From the NCBI GenBank assembly GCA_913061235.1, contig CAJXTB010000011.1:62001-126000 (forward strand): a stretch of DNA of 64,000 nt, in the 5' to 3' direction. The notes beneath the pieces were generated by a model. It saw only the letters and a list, made by a program, of their open reading frames with translations. It searched no databases and was not told the origin of the DNA. Both the position numbers and the translations under genes were made by a program. Position 1 is the stretch's first letter; each line of letters starts with the position of its first letter. This DNA comes from an uncultured Pseudomonadota bacterium. GTDB lineage: Bacteria; Myxococcota_A; UBA796; GCA-2862545. Positions 1 through 8,615 of this stretch are shown here, one piece after another.

Positions 1-1020
1 AACTTCGCGAAGCGCACGCAGACAGCGGACCTCACCGGACGCGTGGCCCTCGTCACCGGTAGTCGGGTCAAGATTGGCTACCAAGCCGCAATTCTCCTGC
101 TTCGCTCTGGTGCTCATGTCATCTGCACCACACGCTTCCCGGTGGATGCGGCGTCGCGCTACGCCCGTGAAGACGACTTTGACGACTGGAAAGACCGTAT
201 CGAAATCCACGGTATCGACCTGCGGCACACCCCGAGCGTTGAAGCCCTGTGCGCTGACCTCCTAGAGCGTCATGACCGTCTGGACGTCATCATCAACAAT
301 GCCTGCCAGACCGTGCGTCGTCCGCCTGCCTTCTACGAGCACATGATGGCAGGGGAGCTTGAAGCGTCAGAGGACTCGCCGGGTAGGGCGCTCGTTGCGT
401 CGTCTCGTGCAGCGGCGATGACGGCAGCCCAGCTGTCGCAAGTAGCCTTGTTGCCGGAAGACCGCGTCGACCCAACCGCTCTGTTCCCAGCGGACAAGTT
501 GGACGCAGACCTTCAACAGGTCGACCTACGCGACGTGAACAGCTGGCGCCTGAAGATGCATGAAGTTCCGGCCATTGAACTGTTGGAAGTCCACCTGGTC
601 AACGCCGTTGCGCCGTTCATCCTCAACGCGCGTCTCAAGCCGTTGATGGCCAAGGTACAGACCAACGACACGCATATTATCAACGTCTCAGCGATGGAGG
701 GCCAGTTCTACCGGACGTTCAAGAGCGACCGCCACCCGCACACGAATATGGCCAAGGCGTCTCTGAATATGATGACGCGGACGAGCGGCCAAGACTACGT
801 GGAGCACGGCATTCACATGAACAGCGTGGACACCGGGTGGGTGACGGACGAAGACCCTGCTGTGCATGCCGAGATCAAGAAGGCCATGCACGACTTCCAC
901 CCGCCTCTAGACATCGTAGACGGTGCCGCGCGCATTGTGGACCCCTTCATGGAAGGGCAACGCAGCGGCAAGCACGTGTGGGGACAGTTCCTCAAGGACT
1001 ACCGAGTCACGGACTGGTAG
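1..1020 (+). CDS. Short-chain dehydrogenase/reductase (SDR), 5' end outside window
   Basis: NAD(P)-dependent oxidoreductase of the SDR fold; substrate unknown. The frame is open to the left edge, and the residues before the GTG at 43 (NFAKRTQTADLTGR) read as a normal SDR lead-in, so the gene starts outside the window. A Rossmann nucleotide-binding turn (VTGSRVKIGY) and an NNAC motif equivalent to NNAG are visible, and a Ser stands in NVSAMEG. The catalytic YxxxK is not intact: the aligned stretch is HTNMAKASL, with Thr where Tyr is expected and the Lys retained. There is also a long insertion of about 90 residues after the NNAC motif. It ends 7 bp from the convergent gene at 1028. Family confident; activity uncertain because of the missing Tyr. 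Confidence 0.85.
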   Translation, partial: NFAKRTQTADLTGRVALVTGSRVKIGYQAAILLLRSGAHVICTTRFPVDAASRYAREDDFDDWKDRIEIHGIDLRHTPSVEALCADLLERHDRLDVIINNACQTVRRPPAFYEHMMAGELEASEDSPGRALVASSRAAAMTAAQLSQVALLPEDRVDPTALFPADKLDADLQQVDLRDVNSWRLKMHEVPAIELLEVHLVNAVAPFILNARLKPLMAKVQTNDTHIINVSAMEGQFYRTFKSDRHPHTNMAKASLNMMTRTSGQDYVEHGIHMNSVDTGWVTDEDPAVHAEIKKAMHDFHPPLDIVDGAARIVDPFMEGQRSGKHVWGQFLKDYRVTDW

Positions 1021-1027
1021 GAGCTAC

Positions 1028-4000
1028 CTAGTTCGCCTCGGCGGCGGACTTGGCGATGCTGGTCGTGACGCCTGCAATCCCCTTGGTAAGCTCGGACTTC
1101 TTGTTGGCTTCGTTGGCCTTGTTTTGCCATGCCTGCTGGGAGTACCCGTCTGAGTTGGGGTCTGCGTTGACGTCGTCGGAGATCCCACTGGTTCTCTTCG
1201 CTTCGCGTTCGTTGCCGGCAGTCATGGACTTCTTCAGCGCCCCGAAGGCCGCCGAGGTCGCAAGCTTGCCCTGCTTGTCGCTGAACTCGTTGGTGCCGTT
1301 GATGACGTCTCCGAGCAGCGTAGCGCCTTGCCCCTTGGTGTAGTCGACGGCGAAGGTCTGGCCGACGGTGAGCGCGTTCTTGGTGAACTCGTTCTTACCG
1401 TTCTTGATGGAATTCTCGAAGGCGGCATCTCCGACGCCGTCGATGAACGTGTTCAGCCAGACAACGCTGACATCCAGACCGACCTTCTTGACGCCCTTTT
1501 CAAGGCCCTCTTCGAAGCCCTTGTCGTACGTGGTCTCATCCAACATCACCTTGCCGGTGCTGCCAACGACGGTCTCACCCGTCTTGACCAACAGCTGTGT
1601 GCCCTTGGCCAGCTTGACCGTGCTCTCGGTCAAGTTGCCTGCCTTGCCAGCCTTCTGGAGATTCAGCAGTTCCTTGCCCTTGAGCGCCTTGGTCATCTTG
1701 TCTGCGAGACCGGCGGTGGCGACTTCGAGGGCTAGCACGGCCGAGTCGTGAGCCATCTCTTCCCATCCGTAGCGACCTCCCTTGAGAGCCGCCTTCGTAC
1801 CGATGGTGGCCAGTCCGCTGGCCAAGGCCAGAAGCATGGGCGATGCCGCGCCTGCGGTGACGACAGAGAGCACCGCAGCGACGACGAGTCCAACGACCGT
1901 TGCGATGAGCTCGGTGTACACGTCCATAGTGTTTTGGTACGCGCTCTCGGCGGCTTCAAGCGATGATTCCTGGCCGCGGAAGGCAGCGAGTTCTTCGGTG
2001 GCCGCGTCTGAACCGGGCTCGGAGAGTAGCTTGAGATTGCCCTTTTCGTCGAAGGCTTCGTCTTCGCCGCCACGGGCGTCGATCATGGCCTTGAGGGTCT
2101 CGTAGTTGTAGTCCATGAGCGTGCCCGAGCCGCTGATGCAGTCCCAGAACAGATTTGCGGAGACCTTGGGTACGGTGCCCGCAGGGAGCGCGTCAGACGC
2201 GATGCCCATGGCCGGGGAGACCAACCACAGCAGGTTGCCTGCGCCGGTACCACGGTTGAATTCCCAGCGAATCTTGGCAATGCGCCAGCGTTGGCTGTCT
2301 GTCGTGACCTTGCCAATCATCAGGATTTCGATTTCTTCGCGTTCGTCGCCAGAGAACTCGGACAGCAAGTTCTCTCGCGCTTCCGGGTGCGCCGTGAAGT
2401 AGGCGGCAATGTCTTTCTCGGAGCCGGATGTAAGCGCCTTCTTCGCCGCCCATTCCCGGGTACCGATGCCGTCGTTCTCGGCGTAGTCGAACATGGTCTC
2501 GGCGCTGGCCTGGCCGCCTACGCGGGTCTCGTTGAGGAGCTTCTGTTCGGTCTTGCTCATCTCCGACTTGTTGATGTCGCTGCTGGCTGAGGTGTTGTAC
2601 TGGTCTTGGTAGACGCCTTCGAACGCAGCGTTCCATTCGGCGTGGGACTTTTCGCGTTCTTCGGCAGTCTTGAATGCCGAGTTCGTTGATTCGCCGTTCT
2701 CGTCCTTGTGGTCGTAGGACATGGCGTCGTAGGCCTTCTCGGTGTCCTCGCCCTTGGTGGTTTCGTACCGAACGTCTGCTGCCCGACCTTGCAGCGATGT
2801 TGTACCGAACATGGCCTGCTGCTTGATGAGGTCGTTCTCTTCCTTGCCCAGAACGCGTTGGTCGCTTGTGTCGTTGGCGTTTGAGACCATTCCGCTTGCG
2901 ACGCCGTACCCCAATGCCAACGGATTTCCGGCGATTGTCATGCCCAGACCGGTCATACCAGCTTCGCTGGTAATCGCCTTCTTGATCTGGTTGCCGACCC
3001 CTGGACCGCCTTCCTTGTACAGGTCGTCGTTCTTCAGGTTGTCCTGCGAAGCCCAGTTGCCGAAACGCTGCTCTGCTTCAGTGAGGTTGCGCGTGGTGAG
3101 GTCGTCGTTGACGACGCTGATTGGCTTGCCCGACTCGTCCGTCGCGGCCTTGCCCATCTGCTCGGCGAGCTCTGGGTCGAGGTTCTTGTCCTTGAACTCA
3201 ACGGCGTCCAGGCCTCCTTCGCGTCCGGCCAGTTCTTGAAGAATGGCGAACTCGGTGAGAATCGCGACGCGCTTGTCGGCTGGAATGCCGGCGATTGCGG
3301 TCCGCAGGGCTTCTGTGTCTTCGTTCCACCGAGCGTCCGTGATCTTGTCGATGAGCTCCAGAGCTTCTGCACGGGCCTTGTTTCCGGCCACCAGTGACTT
3401 CACAACGCGGGAGTCGAGGTCGTCGTCCGCTAGGTTGGCGTACAAGTGCTCGGCCGCGGCTTCCCAGCCGGGCTGGCTCTTAAGGTCGGCCAGTTGGTCC
3501 TCGTTGAGGCTCTTGAGCAACGCTGTGATGGCGTCTTCGTCGTCTCCGAACCAACCGTCTTGGTAGTACGCGAGCTCGAGCTTGGCGCCCTTGCCGTCGT
3601 TTGCGTCCAAGTAGGCCTGGGCAATCTTGTGCTCACCCTTGGTGAGGTCGCTGCGCAGGTCGGCGTACAGATTGCGGTTGTCTTTCAGGTCGTAGTAGAT
3701 CTGCTTGAGCGCGCCGGCGCCGTATGGCCCAATGCCGCGTAGTGCTGTAAAGACGGCAGTTTCGTCGGTTCCGTTGAACAATCCCGCGTCGAACATGGCG
3801 GTGTACAGGGCGTCCGTACGGCCATCGAAGTCCCCGCGTAGGGTGTTGTACGCTTTTTGCCGCAGCGGTTCAATATTCTTGAGCTCCGCGGTGCCGAGCT
3901 TGGAATCCAGGCTCTTGATGAAGTCGGTGCCAATGCTGCGCAAGTTCTTGGTCTGCGACGTGACGGTTCTGGTGAGCGTGCCCTTGGCCGACTCTCCATT

Positions 4001-6061
4001 GTTACGCAGGTTGTCAGCGTGCTTCTGACTGCTCTCCTTCAAGCTCAAGATCGAGCTGGAGCCTGTGGACGCGACCGACTCCAGTGCCCGCGTCTCAGCG
4101 GTGGTGAGGAATGCGATGGCTTCGTCTCGCCAGCCCTCGGAGATTGTGGCGCCAGAGCCGTCAAGCTCGCCGCGTGTGGTGTTGTGGCCGCTGGACCACA
4201 GGTCCACGCTGGTGGTCGCACTGGCGCAGGCTGCGGAGATGTCGAGCTGTACGGCTTGTGCGGCTGAAAGGGAAGCGGTAACCGTCTTCTTCTTGGGCTT
4301 GAAGGCCAAGTCGACGGCTTCATTGCCGGTTGCAGCAACCATTCGCTGGGCTTCGCTACGGGCGCATCCCCACACGGCAGCGGTGACACGACGGCGAATC
4401 TGTTCGGCGTCCGCATTCGCTTGGTTTTCGGCGGCGTCAATGGCCGCGTTGCGGTTGGCTTCGGTGGCGTCTAGGCTTGCAGCGCCTTGCTCTGTGGCTG
4501 TCTGTAGCTGCCCTTCAATGCGGGTTGCCGTGATGTCGAGTGCGGCGAGTGAGCTGCGCTCTTGTGAGCGGATGGCTGAGGTTCCGACACTCTTCGCGGT
4601 GTCCGCCGCAGACTTGGCGTTGCTGGCTACAGTGCGGATCTTGCCCTGGCCTTCGCTGTACAGGTCCACCATGTTCTTTTCGGTGCCCTTGCGGAGCTTC
4701 TGGATGCCTTCCAAGATTGCGCCTGTAGCGCTGAACTTCTTGCCCAAGCTCTGACGCACTCGGTAGTGAACGCAGGTCCAGATTGGGTCTGATGCTGGAA
4801 TGGGAAGCTGGGAATTGGCCTGCTGCAAGCGCTCGGCCACGCTCAGCTGGAAGCCTTCGATTCCAGTGCCAATGTCTTCTTTCGAGCCTTCAAACCCGGT
4901 GCTGTAGTCGTTGAGTGCCTTGTCGCAGGACCGTTGAACACTGGACTTGAGCTGGGACGCGGCGTTTCGGATCTGGCCACGTGAGGCACCCGCTTGCGCG
5001 ATGATGGCTCCGCGTTGGGTTTCGATGGCTGCTTGTACGCGGCCAGATGCGAGGTCACGCTCGGCAAAGAGTGCGTCACGTGCGGACTGGATGTTGCCGG
5101 CCAGAATGCCGCGGCTGGCTTGCAGGCCGGCAATGTGGGCGTCGCGCTCGGCGTAGATGGTCGCGGTGAGCTGCGTCACCGTGGACTGAGCCTCTGCGAT
5201 GAGTGTCGACAGCTTTGCGTCGACGACCTGCTCCACCTGGGCGTACTGCTCAAGCGCCTTGCCGGCCTTGCGCTTGCTCTTGTACCCGGAGGTGTCCAGG
5301 TCCGGCATGTTGACTTCGTCTACCGTGAAGGCGGGACTGTCTGTCTCTGGGGCGTCGAGCTGGGGGACGTCTACGGAGACGGGGTCGACTCCAGGATTGG
5401 CGTTGGAGCCGCCCTTGGCGTCCTCTTTGCTGGGCTGAATGTCCGCAGGGTTGCCGATGGCGGGCGCGAGAGTGGGGTCGGTCGCTGAGACGGCCCCAGC
5501 GTCCGGGCCGGCGTCACCACCACCAATAGCGACGGTGGCATCTGCTGGTGCACTGGGGGTAGCTGGAGCGGGGCCAGACCCACCCTTTTTGTCCTCTTTC
5601 TTGTTGGTTGACTCTGGCGAACCGGCGTTCGGGTTGTCCGAGGACTCGTCGTCGTTCTCGTCTGGCGCATCGGCGGACTCGCCGCCCTCTGTCTCGGAGT
5701 TCTCCGCGGGGTTGCTCTCGCCGGCGTCGTCGTCGTCGTCGTCGTCAGCGGGTTCCTTGATCATCTGGCCAGGGGGCTTCGACATGTCTACGGAGAAGGA
5801 CTCGGCCTCAGGCTCTTCGGCCTGGGCTTCCGGCGGGGCCGCTTCAGTCGCAGCAGCGGCGGACATGCTTCCGCTGGCGATCAACGGGTCGACATCGCCG
5901 CCACCACTAAGGCCATCACCGAGGCCACCAGTCGCGAGTGGGTCGGCGTTCTCGCGGGACGAATCACGGCGTTTGCCCTTGTGTCCGTCGAGTGATGCTT
6001 TTTCGAAGCCGTATTCCATGCGATCGTCCCGTGTGCGAATTTGCGCCGCAAAGCGCGCCAT
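1028..6061 (-). CDS. Giant acidic, coiled-coil protein with annexin-like repeats
   Basis: A 1677-residue protein with no Sec signal. Residues 35-260 are low-complexity, rich in Asp, Glu, Pro, Gly and Ala, including a run of seven Asp. Residues about 265-720 are Ala/Gln/Arg-rich and helical, likely coiled coil. Residues about 745-820 match the annexin repeat pattern (FNGTDETAVFTALRGI, then LYADLRSDLTKGE). Weaker copies follow at about 828-895 and 905-970, and another at 1184-1255 (DGIGTREWAAKKAL, then LLSEFSGDEREE). A hydrophobic stretch at about 1380-1422 could span or insert into a membrane. The C-terminus is Lys/Gly-rich. Annexin repeats bind membranes in a calcium-dependent way in other proteins; that role here is inference. 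It could be a surface, adhesive or delivered effector protein. An alternative start is Met15 at 6019. Function unknown. Confidence 0.8.
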   Translation of the reverse strand: MARFAAQIRTRDDRMEYGFEKASLDGHKGKRRDSSRENADPLATGGLGDGLSGGGDVDPLIASGSMSAAAATEAAPPEAQAEEPEAESFSVDMSKPPGQMIKEPADDDDDDDAGESNPAENSETEGGESADAPDENDDESSDNPNAGSPESTNKKEDKKGGSGPAPATPSAPADATVAIGGGDAGPDAGAVSATDPTLAPAIGNPADIQPSKEDAKGGSNANPGVDPVSVDVPQLDAPETDSPAFTVDEVNMPDLDTSGYKSKRKAGKALEQYAQVEQVVDAKLSTLIAEAQSTVTQLTATIYAERDAHIAGLQASRGILAGNIQSARDALFAERDLASGRVQAAIETQRGAIIAQAGASRGQIRNAASQLKSSVQRSCDKALNDYSTGFEGSKEDIGTGIEGFQLSVAERLQQANSQLPIPASDPIWTCVHYRVRQSLGKKFSATGAILEGIQKLRKGTEKNMVDLYSEGQGKIRTVASNAKSAADTAKSVGTSAIRSQERSSLAALDITATRIEGQLQTATEQGAASLDATEANRNAAIDAAENQANADAEQIRRRVTAAVWGCARSEAQRMVAATGNEAVDLAFKPKKKTVTASLSAAQAVQLDISAACASATTSVDLWSSGHNTTRGELDGSGATISEGWRDEAIAFLTTAETRALESVASTGSSSILSLKESSQKHADNLRNNGESAKGTLTRTVTSQTKNLRSIGTDFIKSLDSKLGTAELKNIEPLRQKAYNTLRGDFDGRTDALYTAMFDAGLFNGTDETAVFTALRGIGPYGAGALKQIYYDLKDNRNLYADLRSDLTKGEHKIAQAYLDANDGKGAKLELAYYQDGWFGDDEDAITALLKSLNEDQLADLKSQPGWEAAAEHLYANLADDDLDSRVVKSLVAGNKARAEALELIDKITDARWNEDTEALRTAIAGIPADKRVAILTEFAILQELAGREGGLDAVEFKDKNLDPELAEQMGKAATDESGKPISVVNDDLTTRNLTEAEQRFGNWASQDNLKNDDLYKEGGPGVGNQIKKAITSEAGMTGLGMTIAGNPLALGYGVASGMVSNANDTSDQRVLGKEENDLIKQQAMFGTTSLQGRAADVRYETTKGEDTEKAYDAMSYDHKDENGESTNSAFKTAEEREKSHAEWNAAFEGVYQDQYNTSASSDINKSEMSKTEQKLLNETRVGGQASAETMFDYAENDGIGTREWAAKKALTSGSEKDIAAYFTAHPEARENLLSEFSGDEREEIEILMIGKVTTDSQRWRIAKIRWEFNRGTGAGNLLWLVSPAMGIASDALPAGTVPKVSANLFWDCISGSGTLMDYNYETLKAMIDARGGEDEAFDEKGNLKLLSEPGSDAATEELAAFRGQESSLEAAESAYQNTMDVYTELIATVVGLVVAAVLSVVTAGAASPMLLALASGLATIGTKAALKGGRYGWEEMAHDSAVLALEVATAGLADKMTKALKGKELLNLQKAGKAGNLTESTVKLAKGTQLLVKTGETVVGSTGKVMLDETTYDKGFEEGLEKGVKKVGLDVSVVWLNTFIDGVGDAAFENSIKNGKNEFTKNALTVGQTFAVDYTKGQGATLLGDVINGTNEFSDKQGKLATSAAFGALKKSMTAGNEREAKRTSGISDDVNADPNSDGYSQQAWQNKANEANKKSELTKGIAGVTTSIAKSAAEAN

Positions 6062-6286
6062 TACCGTTCTATAGCCACGAGAATCGCTCCGAACAGGTGG
6101 GTTTTTTAACTATTGGAGATTCGTTCCACAGATAAACCACTCGGTGGCCAAAGGAGAGGGAGCAACGCAGTTAACGATGCACTCTGTTTGGTCTCCTGTT
6201 CAAACAAAATTGATGACCTAGGTTACGGCACGCTTCCCGAGCAGATGGGCGGCGCTTGGGGGCTCTCAGTCCATCTGAGGCGCCCT

Positions 6287-7672
6287 ATGTCCGACACCCC
6301 CTCGATTGCTAGTGAACCTGAGCTTCAGGCCTGGTCGACGTTCTTCGACCGTGCAAGCGCGATGATGTCGGGCGAGGTCCAGGACTTGGTCCGCACACAA
6401 CGCAGCCCGAAGGCGTTGCGCGACCATCTCCAGCTTGGACTCCCCCGCACGCCGCGACCCCTGCCGCAGGTGGTGGATGCGTTGTTCGAGTTGGTGGAGC
6501 AGACGCCCTCCACCGCTTCACCTCGCTTCTTCAACCAGTTGTTCGGCGGGCGCACGGCTGCTGCGAGCATGGGCGAGATGCTCGCGGTGCTGCTGAACAA
6601 CTCCATGTATACCTTCAAGGCGGCAGGTGTTCAGGCCATCATTGAGCGAACGCTCAGCCAGCGCATGTGCGCTCTGGCCGGATTTACAGAAGGCGAAGGC
6701 TCGTTCACCCCCGGCGGTTCGCTGTCCAACCTGCTGTCGGTGATCTTGGCACGCGGCGAGCAGTTCGAAGGGTCGCGCGAACATGGCCTCGGCGCAGTTC
6801 GACCCATTCTCTACACCTCTGAGCTGGGCCACTACTCCATTCCGAAGAACGCCGGCCTGGCCGGAATTGGTCGTTCAAATGTCCGCTATGTGGCTACGGA
6901 TGCTCGTGGACGCATGCTTCCCGGTGATCTAGAGCGTCAGATCATCGCGGACCGGGCGCTGGGCCACACTCCGTTCTTCATCAATGCGACCGCCGGAACC
7001 ACGGTGCTTGGAGCGTTCGACCCACTTGTCGAACTGTCGCATATTGCCCGAGAAGCTGGTATTTGGCTGCATGTCGACGGCGCACTGGGAGGCTCCATGC
7101 TGCTGTCGGAGCGAACACGTCCGCTACTAGCTGGCCTTGAACACGCCGATAGCTTCACCTGGGACGCACACAAGATGATGGGGGTTCCGCTCACCTGCTC
7201 GGTGTTGCTGGTCCGCCAGCCCGGCATTCTGGGGCGTCACCTGTCGGAGAAAGCCGACTACCTGTTTCACGGCGACGACATGCATGACCGCGGACAGACC
7301 TCGTTGCAGTGCGGCCGTCGGAATGATGCCCTGAAGCTCTGGGCCGCGTGGCAGGCGCTTGGAGATACGGGCCTTGGCAAGCGCATTGATGACGCTGTCG
7401 GCAGCGCTACCCGTGCGGCACAACGGATTGAGCAGACCCCAGGACTGGTCCTCGTCAAGCCGCCCGAGTCGGTCAATGTGGTCTTTCAGCGAGACGGTGT
7501 CGACTCGAAAGCCCTGTGCAAGGCTCTGCAGACGCAAGCCTTGGCCGTTGTTGGAAGCGCCACAGTGGACGGGTCGACCGTCGTCCGTTTGTCCTGTGTG
7601 AACTCGAATATCGAGTCCACGGACATTGATGATTTTGTTCACGCTGCAGCTACGGTCGTGGTTCCCGTCTGA
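6287..7672 (+). CDS. PLP-dependent group II amino-acid decarboxylase (GAD/CSAD-like)
   Basis: Pyridoxal-phosphate enzyme of the glutamate/cysteine-sulfinate/aromatic amino-acid decarboxylase family; it removes the alpha-carboxyl group of an amino acid in the cytoplasm. With the ATG at 6287 it has 461 residues, the usual size. The open frame extends upstream to 6113, but those residues look non-coding. Seen: PRFFNQLFGG near the N-terminus, typical of the animal-like GAD/CSAD branch; HVDGALGG with the Asp that contacts the PLP ring nitrogen; and DAHKMMG with the Schiff-base Lys at residue 296. The upstream 225 bp separates it from the divergent giant gene and must hold both promoters. Substrate cannot be chosen between glutamate, aspartate and cysteine sulfinate by reading alone. 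Confidence 0.88.
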   Translation: MSDTPSIASEPELQAWSTFFDRASAMMSGEVQDLVRTQRSPKALRDHLQLGLPRTPRPLPQVVDALFELVEQTPSTASPRFFNQLFGGRTAAASMGEMLAVLLNNSMYTFKAAGVQAIIERTLSQRMCALAGFTEGEGSFTPGGSLSNLLSVILARGEQFEGSREHGLGAVRPILYTSELGHYSIPKNAGLAGIGRSNVRYVATDARGRMLPGDLERQIIADRALGHTPFFINATAGTTVLGAFDPLVELSHIAREAGIWLHVDGALGGSMLLSERTRPLLAGLEHADSFTWDAHKMMGVPLTCSVLLVRQPGILGRHLSEKADYLFHGDDMHDRGQTSLQCGRRNDALKLWAAWQALGDTGLGKRIDDAVGSATRAAQRIEQTPGLVLVKPPESVNVVFQRDGVDSKALCKALQTQALAVVGSATVDGSTVVRLSCVNSNIESTDIDDFVHAAATVVVPV

Positions 7673-7722
7673 CTTGCGCTCTGCATTGCCGCGATGGATA
7701 GTCAACCTGCCGCGGCGGAGGG

Positions 7723-8523
7723 CTACCGTCGCTCGCAGGCGTCAAAGTCCATGACCTCGCCGGTGTCGGCATGCTCGGCAAAGAAGGCTCGTGTCCGCGA
7801 GGCGGCATCGTTGGGGACCCAGTGCCCTAGACCGTGGTCGCACATCAACACGGTGTGCCCGTCGCCAACGAGTGCGTCGGAAAAGGTCTGCGTGGCGCTG
7901 TGGAAGCTGAAGCCACCGAAGCTGTCGAGTGTGCCTCCCCAGCTCAACATCACAGGAATGGGTGCGGCAGGCGTCTGGTAGGAGGTCCCGGGAGCGCCGC
8001 CGGAGAACGGCGCGGTCGCAGCGAGGCGGTCCGCGCGGTGGATGGTCAGAAGGCTGGTGAACAGGCCGCCCCCGCTAAAGCCAGTGGCGTAGATGCGGTC
8101 CTCATCGACCTGTTGGACGTCGAGCAAGCTGTCCAACAACGCGTCAAACAGGGCCATATCGACGTTGTTGGGTCCGGTTGCCGACACGTCCCACTCGGAT
8201 GCTGGTAGGCCGCGTGACTCGGGCACCACCACAACAAATCCGTCGTCTACGGCGCGCTCAACGGCCATGAAGCTCAGCAGACGCTCCGGCGAGCCGTTCA
8301 GACTGTGCCAGGCGAACAGAACGGGGGCGCCTTCCACGTCTTCCGGCATGTACACCAGGAGCCGTCGTGAAAAGTCGCCATCGTCGAATGTGTAGTTTCC
8401 TTCGTGTACGCAGTCGTCGGCTTCGCAGGACTTGGACGCCGGCGCGTCCTCGTCTGGGCCCACCGCCTCATCATCCACACCATTGCATCCAACCAACAAC
8501 ACCGACAAACAAAGGGCACGCAT
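7723..8523 (-). CDS. Secreted alpha/beta-hydrolase lipoprotein, PHB-depolymerase/feruloyl-esterase-like
   Basis: Predicted esterase of the LpqC/poly(3-hydroxybutyrate) depolymerase type. The ATG at 8523 gives a short lipoprotein signal (MRALCLSVLLVGC, lipid Cys13). The frame runs further upstream to 8625, but that stretch overlaps the start of the divergent LysR gene and lacks a signal. The nucleophile elbow is GFSGGG with Ser150; Asp200 (GGTLDSFG) and His234 (GLGHWVP) complete a plausible triad. Length 266 residues. It is divergent from the LysR-type regulator at 8616 across 92 bp, the usual arrangement for a regulator and its target. Substrate may be a short-chain ester, feruloyl ester or polyester; unresolved. 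Confidence 0.8.
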   Translation of the reverse strand: MRALCLSVLLVGCNGVDDEAVGPDEDAPASKSCEADDCVHEGNYTFDDGDFSRRLLVYMPEDVEGAPVLFAWHSLNGSPERLLSFMAVERAVDDGFVVVVPESRGLPASEWDVSATGPNNVDMALFDALLDSLLDVQQVDEDRIYATGFSGGGLFTSLLTIHRADRLAATAPFSGGAPGTSYQTPAAPIPVMLSWGGTLDSFGGFSFHSATQTFSDALVGDGHTVLMCDHGLGHWVPNDAASRTRAFFAEHADTGEVMDFDACERR

Positions 8524-8556
8524 ACAGACTCTCCAACAAGACGTTGGGTATAGTTG

Positions 8557-8612
8557 TTCGAAACACGCAATGATAGAGTCTACTTCGAACACTACTCGAT
8601 CGGTTTTTCGAA
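8557..8612. promoter_or_regulatory. Three TTCGAA boxes between divergent esterase and lysR genes
   Basis: TTCGAA occurs at 8557-8562, 8584-8589 and 8607-8612, each followed by AAC or CAC and spaced 27 and 23 bp apart, within the 92-bp gap between the two start codons. The third copy lies 3 bp before the lysR ATG. The arrangement fits an operator array for the LysR protein controlling the esterase and itself; this is inference. Confidence 0.55.
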
Positions 8613-8615
8613 CAA

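Noticed and set aside
4065-4754. A 229-codon plus-strand open frame inside the giant gene
   Set aside because: Antisense to the coiled-coil region; Ala/Ser-rich mirror of the real codons with no domain, start context or signal.
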